NCBI GenBank assembly: GCA_003644175.1
Contig: QNBS01000083.1
Coordinates: 1 to 8,473, forward strand
Origin: Planctomycetota bacterium
GTDB taxonomy: Bacteria > Planctomycetota > Phycisphaerae > Sedimentisphaerales > Anaerohalosphaeraceae
DNA: 8,473 bases
Direction: 5' to 3'
How positions within the stretch are numbered: position 1 is the stretch's first letter; the number at the start of each line of letters is the position of its first letter. Below the pieces are notes generated by a model that saw nothing but the letters and a program-made list of their open reading frames with translations, did no database searches and had not been told where the DNA came from. Made by a program: the position numbers and the translations under genes. Below, piece after piece: positions 1 through 6,190 of the stretch.

Positions 1-519
1 GGTGTATATTTCGCAGACGTCGGCCTTCAGCGCCGCTGCAAGCGCTACGGCACTGGTGTCCGAACCGCCCCGCCCCAGGGTCGTGATGTCCTCCTCGGCG
101 TCCATTCCCTGAAAGCCGGCGATGATAACGATATGCCCCGTGTCGAGCTTGCGGTGGATAACGTCGGCGTCGATGCTCTGGATGCGCGCCCGCCCGTGCG
201 CGCCGTCGGTGAGCATCCTGATCTGCGAGCCGGTAAAGCTGATGGCCTTGTGCCCCATCGCTTCCATCGCCATCGCCATAAGGCTCACCGTCTGCTGCTC
301 CCCGGTGCTCAGCAGCATGTCCATCTCCCTCTTTGGCGGATTCGGGTTCAGTTCCATCGCGTCTGCGATCAGCTCGTCGGTCTGCTTGCCGCGGGCCGAA
401 GCGACCACGACGACCTGGCTGCCCTTCTTAAAGGCCTCGATCGCACGCGACGCACACCGCCGGATCTTCTCGGCGTCGGCAACCGACGTCCCGCCAAATT
501 TCTGTACTGTAATCGCCAT
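1..519 (-). CDS. lysC: Aspartate kinase, N-terminal part (runs off left edge)
   Basis: Aspartokinase phosphorylates L-aspartate with ATP, the first step toward lysine, threonine, methionine and diaminopimelate, in the cytoplasm. Translating the minus strand from the ATG at 517-519 gives 173 residues, open to the window edge. Visible family motifs are KFGGTSV (residues 7-13, nucleotide/aspartate site), STGEQ (71-75), GFQG (135-138) and [12 protein letters not shown] (146-157), all in the expected order and spacing of the amino-acid-kinase fold. The C-terminal ACT regulatory domains lie outside the window, so feedback type cannot be judged. A purine-rich GAGAGGGA lies a few bases before the ATG and supports this start. 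The gene follows the sulfatase on the same strand after a 104-bp gap containing a long hairpin, so co-transcription is doubtful. It is a housekeeping gene with no obvious link to the glycan genes. The identification is firm, though the symbol assumes a single monofunctional aspartokinase. Confidence 0.95.
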   Translation of the reverse strand, partial: MAITVQKFGGTSVADAEKIRRCASRAIEAFKKGSQVVVVASARGKQTDELIADAMELNPNPPKREMDMLLSTGEQQTVSLMAMAMEAMGHKAISFTGSQIRMLTDGAHGRARIQSIDADVIHRKLDTGHIVIIAGFQGMDAEEDITTLGRGGSDTSAVALAAALKADVCEIYT

Positions 520-579
520 AGGCGTTCCCTCTCGCCATTCCATGCAGCACCAACCGTTCAGAGCAGCATATCTTAGTAT

Positions 580-615
580 CTGTTGCGGAAACGAACATTT
601 GTCATTCCGCAACAG
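580..615 (-). terminator. Long-stem inverted repeat between sulfatase and aspartate kinase
   Basis: Arms 580-590 (CTGTTGCGGAA) and 605-615 are perfect 11-bp reverse complements around a 14-base loop. On the minus strand the stem begins 8 bases after the sulfatase stop codon, which suits a transcription end or an mRNA 3' stabiliser. There is no T-run after the stem, so it is not a classical intrinsic terminator. It could instead be a leader structure of the aspartate kinase mRNA, whose ATG is about 60 bases further on. Confidence 0.45.
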
Positions 616-623
616 GAACTATT

Positions 624-2087
624 CTAAGGAATCCGCCCGGCCTTTTCAAGACTTTTCCGGGCGTCTCTTTGCTTTATGCGCGTCTGTTTTTCTTTGGCCC
701 GCCTGACCGCCTTGTTTCCGCCTTTTTTCAGCATGGCGGCCTTGCTCGGGTCCCATCTCTTGAAGGCCCCGCATAAGGGTTCGGCCATCTCGTCCAGCCA
801 GGCGTTGTAGATTTTCTTCAATTGCCGGACCTTTTCGGGATGTTTGCCCGCCAGATCGGTCGTTTCGCTCAGATCGTCTTTCAGATTGAACAGCTCGACC
901 GAGTCCTTTATGCCGACAAGTTTCCAGTCGCCGTATCGAATCGCCCAGTCGCCGTCGCCGGAATTCCAGCATACCGACTCATGCAGTTTGCCCGTCTTGC
1001 CCTCCAGCGCCGGCAGAATGTTCTTTCCGTCGAGAATCCTGTCTTTGGGTGGATCGATCCCGGCGGCGGCTAATGCCGTCGGCAGGATGTCGAACGAGAC
1101 AACCGGAACCGCACACGCGCCGCCTTTGCTGAGCCGACCCGGCCATGACACGATGAACGGAACATGCACACCGCCTTCGTATTCCTGCTGCTTGAATCCG
1201 CGAAGCGGCGTATTGTCGGCGTGCATTGCCTTGGCGCCGCCGTTATCGCTCAGATAAAAAACAAGCGTATTGTCATACACACCGGCTTTCTTCAGAGTTG
1301 CGATTATCTTGCCCACCCCGTCGTCCAGATGCTTGATCATCGCCATCAGTATGTTCCGCGTCTCATCGCCGGTGTCGTAGCGCTTGATATCGTCTTCGGG
1401 CGCCTGGGCCGGGGCATGAACGGCATTGTAGGCGACATAAGCAAAGAACGGCCGACCCTTATGGCGATCGATGAACGAGACCGCCTCATCCGTGATCCGG
1501 TGCGTGAGGTAGCCCTTGTCATTAATCGGTTCGAGATTGCGGTAGATCGGAGACCCGAACCGGTTGTTGTCAATTGTCAGGTTGAAATAGTCGTGCGCGC
1601 CGCGACCCAGAAAGCCGTAAAATTCGTCAAATCCGCGGTTGATCGGATTGTACGGAGGCTCCAGCCCCAGGTGCCACTTGCCGAAAGCACCCGAAACGAA
1701 GCCGGCCTTTTTAAGATACTGCGGAAACATGACCTCATCCAGCGGCACGCCCGATCCGCCGGCGCCTGCCGTATAAATGCCGAAACGCTGCTGATAACGC
1801 CCCGTCATAAGCCCCGCCCGGGTCGGTGAGCAGACGGCCCCGGTAGTGTACCCGCTCGTACAGACCACGCCGGACCTCGCTAAAGCATCCGTGTGCGGCG
1901 TAGCCACTTCTTCTGCGTGGTGCCTGTTGTAGCTGACATCCGCATAGCCCTGGTCGTCTGAGACGATGACAACAATGTTCGGCTTCGACGCACGCTTGCT
2001 CTTGGCGAACGCCCATCGCGGCAAAGCCGCCGCCAAAGCTCCCAGCCCCGCCATCTTAATAAAATCACGTCTTCCAATATCCTGCAT
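624..2087 (-). CDS. Tat-exported formylglycine (S1-type) sulfatase
   Basis: This 487-residue protein hydrolyses sulfate esters, most likely from a sulfated carbohydrate; the substrate is unknown. The N-terminus has a twin-arginine signal (GRRDFIK, residues 5-11), a hydrophobic stretch to about 27 and a plausible AFA cleavage site near 28, so export is expected. Family hallmarks in order: metal-binding DD (44-45) in IVSDDQGYAD; C-S-P-T-R at 86-90, where Cys86 would be converted to formylglycine; GKWHLG (136-141); H224 in NAVHAP; DN (281-282); and LRGFK with K299. The ten or so active-site positions of arylsulfatases thus look intact. Residues 443-487 form a Lys/Arg-rich tail. The frame is open upstream to a TTG near 2280, but the ATG at 2085-2087 follows a strong GGAAGGAAGGG and starts the signal peptide, so I chose it. 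No anaerobic or aerobic maturase gene is in view. It is divergent from the GH130 gene, which hints at shared control. Confidence 0.93.
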   Translation of the reverse strand: MQDIGRRDFIKMAGLGALAAALPRWAFAKSKRASKPNIVVIVSDDQGYADVSYNRHHAEEVATPHTDALARSGVVCTSGYTTGAVCSPTRAGLMTGRYQQRFGIYTAGAGGSGVPLDEVMFPQYLKKAGFVSGAFGKWHLGLEPPYNPINRGFDEFYGFLGRGAHDYFNLTIDNNRFGSPIYRNLEPINDKGYLTHRITDEAVSFIDRHKGRPFFAYVAYNAVHAPAQAPEDDIKRYDTGDETRNILMAMIKHLDDGVGKIIATLKKAGVYDNTLVFYLSDNGGAKAMHADNTPLRGFKQQEYEGGVHVPFIVSWPGRLSKGGACAVPVVSFDILPTALAAAGIDPPKDRILDGKNILPALEGKTGKLHESVCWNSGDGDWAIRYGDWKLVGIKDSVELFNLKDDLSETTDLAGKHPEKVRQLKKIYNAWLDEMAEPLCGAFKRWDPSKAAMLKKGGNKAVRRAKEKQTRIKQRDARKSLEKAGRIP

Positions 2088-2125
2088 TTTGCCCTTCCTT
2101 CCACCATTTGCCCTTCTTTCCACCA
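2088..2125 (-). repeat. Two tandem 19-bp copies of the sulfatase ribosome-binding segment
   Basis: Positions 2088-2106 and 2107-2125 are adjacent 19-bp copies with one mismatch. Read on the minus strand each contains GGAAGGAAGGG or GAAAGAAGGG followed by CAAA. The proximal copy places a strong Shine-Dalgarno in front of the sulfatase ATG. The distal copy places an equally spaced one before another ATG (2105-2107) that is out of frame with the sulfatase and opens a 75-codon frame ending at 1880, with no recognisable protein character. Confidence 0.8.
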
Positions 2126-2156
2126 CCAGTACCCCCGACAACTCGCCGGCCCTGTC

Positions 2157-2176
2157 ATTCCCGCGCACGCGGGAAT
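2157..2176. repeat. Palindromic dispersed-repeat-like element (attcccgcg / cgcgggaat)
   Basis: A perfect inverted repeat has 9-bp arms (2157-2165 and 2168-2176) around a 2-base centre. It sits in a context (TGTCATTCCCGC...GCGGGAATCCAGAA) that closely resembles a very common dispersed palindromic repeat seen in many bacterial genomes. The resemblance is from memory of the family. A second small palindrome, 2190-2204 (GCCTCC-GCC-GGAGGC), adjoins it. Both fall within the predicted 5' leader of the sulfatase mRNA and could fold there. Confidence 0.7.
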
Positions 2177-2253
2177 CCAGAATAAAACAGCCTCCGCCGG
2201 AGGCGGTTTCATGATTTCCAGCTTTTTCACATATCCCTGAAATATCATCAGTG

Positions 2254-2282
2254 ATTATACCCAATTTCCCTCCGATCCGCAA
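2254..2282 (-). promoter_or_regulatory. Candidate sigma70-type promoter for the sulfatase
   Basis: On the minus strand a perfect TATAAT (2254-2259) lies 17 bases from TTGCGG (2277-2282, three of six consensus positions). Transcription would start near 2247, giving a leader of about 160 bases before the sulfatase ATG. That leader includes the two palindromes and the duplicated Shine-Dalgarno segment. Confidence 0.55.
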
Positions 2283-2332
2283 GACACGGCAGACCGGATT
2301 CGCCCTATCCAGCCGGCGGCAAAGATTAAGTA

Positions 2333-2361
2333 TTGACCGCAGGCTTGCCGGCCATTAAAGT
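2333..2361 (+). promoter_or_regulatory. Candidate sigma70-type promoter for the GH130 gene
   Basis: TTGACC (2333-2338, five of six consensus positions) is followed after 17 bases by TAAAGT (2356-2361, four of six). A start near 2368 would leave a short leader of about 17 bases that still contains the AGGGAGA ribosome site. It is divergent from the sulfatase promoter, with about 50 bases between the two -35 boxes. Confidence 0.5.
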
Positions 2362-2384
2362 GGCGGGGACTTAGGGAGACTCAA

Positions 2385-3323
2385 ATGACGCATAAACAGA
2401 TTGTAACGCGGTACCCGGGCAATCCGATACTGACTAAGGATGATATTCCTTACAAGGTCGAGACGGTGCACAATGCCGGTGTGGCCAAATTCGCCGGCAA
2501 ATACATGATGCTGTTTCGCTCGCACCTGGACAACGGCCGGTCGATCATCGGCCTTGCCGAAAGCGACGACGGATTCAATTTCACAGCCAGGGCCCAGCCG
2601 TTTATGACCCCCGCCGCCGACGGCGTCTTTGCCGAATACGAGGCCTTCGGCGTCGAGGACCCGCGGGTAAATGTCGTCGAAGGACAGTTCTATATCACCT
2701 ACAGCGCCTACTCAAAGCACGGCGTGCGAATCGGGCTGGCCAGGACGACGGATTTTCAGACGGTCGAGCGCATCGCCTTTATCACACAGGCCGACTACCG
2801 CAACACCGTCATCTTCGGCGAAAAGATCAACGGCCGATACGCCAAGCTCGACAGGCCTCACTCCGATATCAGCCCCTGGTCGATCTGGATTAGTTACTCC
2901 GAGGACCTCAAATACTGGGGCGACTCGCGCGTAGTGATGAAGCCGGTGCCCTATCACTGGGACGAAATGAAGATAGGCCCCGGGGCGCCGCCCATAAAGA
3001 CCGACAGAGGCTGGCTCAATATCTACCACGGAGTCTTCGGCACAATGGACGGCTGCGTATACCGACTCGGCGTATGCCTCCACAAACTCGACGACCCGGC
3101 CGTGATCCTGAGCGCGGGCGACCGCTGGATACTGGCGCCCGAGGATCCATGGGAAATAACCGGCTACGTCCACAACGTAGTATTCACCTGCGCAGCAGTA
3201 CCGGAAGACGACGGAACCCTAAAACTATACTGGGGCGGAGCAGACAAAGTAATGTGCGCAGGAACAGCGAATATCGCCGAACTCGTGGACTTCTGCCTAA
3301 AAGACACCCGGCGCCCCATGTAA
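2385..3323 (+). CDS. GH130 family glycosidase/phosphorylase (mannoside-type)
   Basis: This 312-residue protein has no signal peptide and is predicted cytoplasmic. It has the five-bladed beta-propeller pattern of GH130, a family that mostly phosphorolyses (some members hydrolyse) beta-mannosides. Recognisable blocks are YPGNPIL (10-16), GRSIIGLAESDDGF (51-64), the E-D-P-R motif (91-94, D92 the likely catalytic acid), YITYSAYS (103-110), RNTVIFGEKINGRYAKLDRP (139-158), KIGPGAPPIKT (196-206), YHG (214-216), NVVF (264-267) and the closing YWGGADKV (282-289). The basic residues around 151-157 and H215 are candidates for phosphate contacts, which would favour a phosphorylase, but I cannot prove this by eye. 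Length is usual for the mannooligosaccharide-phosphorylase-like subgroup. AGGGAGA (2373-2379) lies 5 bases before the ATG. It heads a rightward series with the epimerase-like and GH32 genes. Family assignment is strong; exact linkage and acceptor are not known. Confidence 0.92.
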   Translation: MTHKQIVTRYPGNPILTKDDIPYKVETVHNAGVAKFAGKYMMLFRSHLDNGRSIIGLAESDDGFNFTARAQPFMTPAADGVFAEYEAFGVEDPRVNVVEGQFYITYSAYSKHGVRIGLARTTDFQTVERIAFITQADYRNTVIFGEKINGRYAKLDRPHSDISPWSIWISYSEDLKYWGDSRVVMKPVPYHWDEMKIGPGAPPIKTDRGWLNIYHGVFGTMDGCVYRLGVCLHKLDDPAVILSAGDRWILAPEDPWEITGYVHNVVFTCAAVPEDDGTLKLYWGGADKVMCAGTANIAELVDFCLKDTRRPM

Positions 3324-3334
3324 TCGTATTCGCG

Positions 3335-3415
3335 ACCCGTAGGGGCAGCCCAATTACCCGTAGGGGCAGCCCAATTACCCGTAGGGGCAGCCCAATTACC
3401 CGTAGGGGCAGCCCC
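3335..3415. repeat. 21-bp tandem repeat, nearly four copies
   Basis: Units begin at 3335, 3356, 3377 and 3398 and are identical (ACCCGTAGGGGCAGCCC plus AATT). The last copy is cut at AATT, where the sequence runs into the closing arm of a hairpin. Each unit contains GGGC-A-GCCC, itself self-complementary. There are no unique spacers, so this is not CRISPR. It fills most of the gap between the GH130 and DUF4432 genes. Confidence 0.95.
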
Positions 3416-3427
3416 TTGTGGCTGCCC
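3406..3427 (+). terminator. GC-rich hairpin closing the tandem array
   Basis: GGGCAGCC (3406-3413) pairs perfectly with GGCTGCCC (3420-3427) around a 6-base loop. The overall form resembles a dispersed hairpin repeat known from many genomes (TAGGGGCRGGY...). With no T-run it may be an mRNA stabiliser or weak terminator after GH130. It ends only about 10 bases before the DUF4432 ribosome site (AAAGGA, 3437-3442), so it could also affect translation of that gene. Confidence 0.5.
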
Positions 3428-3449
3428 AGCAACCTGAAAGGACGTAATC

Positions 3450-4520
3450 ATGGCGAAAAAAAACAAATTTCCGTGGGATGGCAGGATCGATAATCATTGT
3501 CAGATAGGCGGGATTGAGACGTCGGTTATTGACGACGGGCCCGGTCGCGGCAATCGTATTGCGTGGGTCAATACCGGTACGGGTTTGCGGTTTAAGGTTG
3601 TGATCGACCGGGCGATGGACATCGTCGATGCGTTCTACAATCAGCACAGCCTGGCCTGGGTCAGCCACGGCGGCATTACCGCGCCTCGGCCTCACGCCAA
3701 CAGCGGCCTTGAATGGCTGTACTCCTTCGCCGGCGGCCTTGTTACCACCTGCGGCCTGACCCATGTCGGCGGGCCGGAGGACGACGAGCTTATGAATCGC
3801 GGCCTGCACGACCGCATCAGCAACCTGCCCGCGTCGATCGAGTCGATCATCCAGCCCGATCCCGTCAACGGCAAGCTCGACATGAGCATAACCGGCATTG
3901 TAAAACACTCGATGCTCTTCGGCCCGAACCTCGAAATGCGCCGCACCATTTCCTGCACCCTCGGTTCGCCCGTCATCAGCATCCGCGACGTCGTCACCAA
4001 CCGCGGCAACACGCCGTGCCCGCACATGCTGCTCTACCACTGCAATTTCGGCTACCCGCTCGTCGACGCCGGAGCGGACATCGTCTACAAAGGCACTTGC
4101 GTTTCCTTCGGCCGCGACGTGGACAACAAAATCTTCAAGCCCGGCGGCAATTACCGAAAGTGCCGAAAACCCCTCGAATCACATCGCGGCTTCGGCGAAT
4201 CATGCGGCGTAATCGATGCAACACCCGACAGCAAGGGCTTCTGCAATATCGGCATCTGTAACGGCAAACTCCCCCTGGCGGTCTGTATCAAATACAAAAA
4301 AAGGCAACTCCCCGCGCTGACAAACTGGCAGCACTGGGGCCCCGGAGATTATGTAACCGGCCTCGAACCCGGCACAAACCCGCCCATCGGCCAAAACACC
4401 GCAAGGGCCAAAAAGAAACTCATCATGCTCGCCGCGGGCAAGAGCAGAACCACCGAATTACAGTTTACCGTCCTGACCGATCCAAAGAAAATCAAAACCT
4501 TCGCACGAACCGGCTCGTAA
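3450..4520 (+). CDS. DUF4432 family, aldose 1-epimerase-like protein
   Basis: This 356-residue protein has no signal peptide and is predicted cytoplasmic. It matches the DUF4432 group of the galactose-mutarotase-like superfamily, whose fold binds sugars and whose members are thought to interconvert or bind aldoses; the true substrate is not established. Characteristic stretches are LRFKVVIDRAMDI (46-58), HSLAWVSHGG (66-75), GGLVTTCGLTHVG (95-107), RGLHDRISNLPA (117-128), LLYHCNFGYPL (194-204) and NWQHWGPGDY followed by VTGLEPGTNPP (292-312). By analogy with galactose mutarotase, H197 and E306 are candidate catalytic residues. This is inferred from position, not alignment. The ATG has AAAGGA 7 bases upstream. 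Its place after a GH130 gene suggests it acts on the sugar or sugar phosphate that GH130 releases. Length is normal and no damage is seen. Confidence 0.9.
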   Translation: MAKKNKFPWDGRIDNHCQIGGIETSVIDDGPGRGNRIAWVNTGTGLRFKVVIDRAMDIVDAFYNQHSLAWVSHGGITAPRPHANSGLEWLYSFAGGLVTTCGLTHVGGPEDDELMNRGLHDRISNLPASIESIIQPDPVNGKLDMSITGIVKHSMLFGPNLEMRRTISCTLGSPVISIRDVVTNRGNTPCPHMLLYHCNFGYPLVDAGADIVYKGTCVSFGRDVDNKIFKPGGNYRKCRKPLESHRGFGESCGVIDATPDSKGFCNIGICNGKLPLAVCIKYKKRQLPALTNWQHWGPGDYVTGLEPGTNPPIGQNTARAKKKLIMLAAGKSRTTELQFTVLTDPKKIKTFARTGS

Positions 4521-4536
4521 TGTCGGCTCAAATAAA

Positions 4537-4560
4537 TTGGAGCGGCATAGCCGCAACCAA
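4537..4560 (+). terminator. Hairpin downstream of the DUF4432 gene
   Basis: GCGGC (4542-4546) pairs with GCCGC (4550-4554) across ATA. It is extended by TTGG/CCAA (4537-4540 with 4557-4560) with a small bulge. It lies 17 bases after the stop codon. There is no T-tract, so it is only a possible terminator or mRNA 3' structure, and read-through to the GH32 gene remains possible. Confidence 0.35.
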
Positions 4561-4569
4561 AGAACTGCA

Positions 4570-4590
4570 ACCACGGATGACACGGATTTA
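4570..4590. repeat. Short intergenic repeat with two CACGGAT units
   Basis: CACGGAT occurs at 4572-4578 and 4581-4587, a 9-base period, inside ACCACGGATGACACGG. This phrase resembles widely scattered intergenic repeats (ACCACAGATGACACAGAT type) that I recall from planctomycete and other genomes. It is followed by an A-rich stretch to 4622. No function can be assigned. Confidence 0.45.
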
Positions 4591-4637
4591 GAAAGCCGCA
4601 AAAAGGCACAAAAAAACAAAAGTTGAAAGATTGTTGT

Positions 4638-6137
4638 ATGAAGATGGGAGTACTGTTGCTTATCAGTGCGACACTGGCGGTCTCCGTCTATGGTCAAACT
4701 GACGACGCCAACAAGGAATACCACGCCAAAGCCATGGCCGCCGTAAAAGCCGCGATCCCGCAAGCCGAGAAGGATCCGACCCGACCTGTCTACCACTTTC
4801 GTCCGCCGGCGCAGTGGATGAATGACATCTGCGGCGCGATTTACTACAAGGGCTGGTATCACATCTTCTATCAATACAATCCGTTCAGCGGAGACCGCTG
4901 GGGCGAAGATTACTCGCTGTGGGGGCACGCACGAAGCGCCGATCTTGTCGGCTGGGAAGATTTGCCGTGGGCGCTGTTGCCGATGAAAGATCGCGGTGAG
5001 CGGCGATGCAATTCCGGCTGTGTCGCGCTCGACGGCGACGGCCGACCGATGATCTTCTACACGTTCGTCCCGGCGAGGAAAGATGCGACGCGACTCGGAA
5101 AGCGGGAACACTGGGGTGCGGTCCCTTTGGACGACGACCTGATCCGGTGGCGTCGGGTAAAGAATGAACCCCTGATGGCGGCCGGCATGAACGGTGTTCC
5201 GGACAGTGTCAACGGCGGCTGGAGCGACCCTTTTGTGTTCCGCAGCAACGGGCGAACGTTTGTTACATTCAAATCATGCAAGGGTCTGGTCTGCGAGGCG
5301 CAGAACAAGGAACTTACCCGATGGAAATATGCCGGGCGGATGGATGGCGTCGACGGTGAATGTCCGAATTTCTTCACACTTGCCGGCAAGTGGGTGCTTC
5401 TGCGCTCGACCAGGCCGCCAACTTACGTTGTGGGAGATTTCGACTCGGAGACGATCGCTTTTCATATGAGCGGCGCTGCCGGCGTACTCGACTACGGTTT
5501 CGGCAAAAATCCGCCCAAAGACCGGTCCTGGACGCGCGGCCTCTACGCAACCAACGTCTTTGCCGACGCCGACGGCCGCCGCGTCATGTTAGGCTGGGTC
5601 TGCGGCTTCAAACCCGGACGCGGCTGGAACGGCTGCATGTCGCTGCCGCGAATCCTGACCCTTGACAAGGATCGCCGGCTGATCCAGACCCCGGCGCCCG
5701 AACTCAAGCAACTGCGAGGGCGACACCTGCGCATCGAGAATCTCAATATCGCCAATGAATCGAAAATTATTGACGGCGCCCGGGGAGACACGCTGGAGAT
5801 CATAGCCGAGTTCATTGGCGCAGATGCGGCCGCCTTCGGTCTCAAAGTTCGATGCAGCGCCGATGGACAGGATGCCGTTACGCTAAAGTACGCCGACGGA
5901 ATCCTGAATGTTGCAGGGACCGAGGCGCCAATAGAACGCCGAGAAGACCGCAAAACCCTCAAGCTGCACATTTTTCTCGACAAATCCGTAATGGAAGTGT
6001 TTATCGACGAAGGCCGCATGTCCGTCACCCGCGTAAACTACCCCGGACAAAAGGACCTGGGCGTTGCCGCCTTTTCCGAGAATGGCGATGTCGCCCTGAA
6101 GTCGCTTGACATATGGCAAATGAGACCCATTTGGTAA
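4638..6137 (+). CDS. Secreted GH32 beta-fructosidase-like enzyme with altered motifs
   Basis: GH32 enzymes cleave terminal or internal fructosyl bonds (sucrose, levan, inulin) with a five-bladed propeller and a C-terminal beta-sandwich. Numbering from the ATG at 4638, this 499-residue protein has a signal peptide ending near Gln20 and then the propeller. The nucleophile motif is W-M-N-D at 60-63 (D63), the transition-state Asp lies in SDP (196-198, D197) and the acid/base Glu in EC (241-242). FYQYNPFSG (77-85), LWGHARSADLVGWE and the sandwich segment with LHIFLDKSVMEVFIDEGRMSVTR (443-465) are typical. Odd points: the usual WMNDPNG reads WMNDICG, and the usual RDP reads SDP, losing an Arg that contacts fructose in characterised members. 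Specificity may therefore differ, although the three acidic residues are kept. An in-frame TTG at 4623 would add five residues, but the ATG fits the signal peptide better. The ribosome site is weak (GAAAG). It is the last gene of the rightward group. Confidence 0.9.
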   Translation: MKMGVLLLISATLAVSVYGQTDDANKEYHAKAMAAVKAAIPQAEKDPTRPVYHFRPPAQWMNDICGAIYYKGWYHIFYQYNPFSGDRWGEDYSLWGHARSADLVGWEDLPWALLPMKDRGERRCNSGCVALDGDGRPMIFYTFVPARKDATRLGKREHWGAVPLDDDLIRWRRVKNEPLMAAGMNGVPDSVNGGWSDPFVFRSNGRTFVTFKSCKGLVCEAQNKELTRWKYAGRMDGVDGECPNFFTLAGKWVLLRSTRPPTYVVGDFDSETIAFHMSGAAGVLDYGFGKNPPKDRSWTRGLYATNVFADADGRRVMLGWVCGFKPGRGWNGCMSLPRILTLDKDRRLIQTPAPELKQLRGRHLRIENLNIANESKIIDGARGDTLEIIAEFIGADAAAFGLKVRCSADGQDAVTLKYADGILNVAGTEAPIERREDRKTLKLHIFLDKSVMEVFIDEGRMSVTRVNYPGQKDLGVAAFSENGDVALKSLDIWQMRPIW

Positions 6138-6190
6138 TGACAGATAACGTAAGATATCTTTCGCACTTTTGAAAAGCAGCAGGAAACAAG

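Noticed and set aside
520..623. Lysine riboswitch in front of aspartate kinase
   Set aside because: The gap is only 104 bp and shows one hairpin, not the longer multi-helix architecture of the lysine riboswitch.
122..706. Open frames on the plus strand opposite aspartate kinase
   Set aside because: The minus strand encodes unmistakable aspartokinase motifs across this stretch; the plus-strand frames have no recognisable protein character.
1164..1829. A 221-codon plus-strand open frame opposite the sulfatase
   Set aside because: It lies wholly within the sulfatase gene, whose active-site motifs are intact; the antisense frame is a by-product of its codon usage.
2088..2282. Sulfatase starting at the upstream TTG near 2280
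   Set aside because: That extension would translate the palindromic repeat and ribosome site, and would bury the twin-arginine signal 65 residues inside the protein.
3335..3415. CRISPR-like regular repeat spacing
   Set aside because: The whole 21-bp unit repeats identically with no unique spacers and no cas genes; it is a simple tandem array.
3396..5111. Minus-strand open frames opposite the DUF4432 and GH32 genes
   Set aside because: They overlap well-supported plus-strand genes and show no known domains, signal peptides or ribosome sites.
6151..6160. AAGATATCTT palindrome between the convergent GH32 and GH99-like genes as a terminator
   Set aside because: It has no loop, is AT-rich and short, and has no T-run; chance occurrence is likely.
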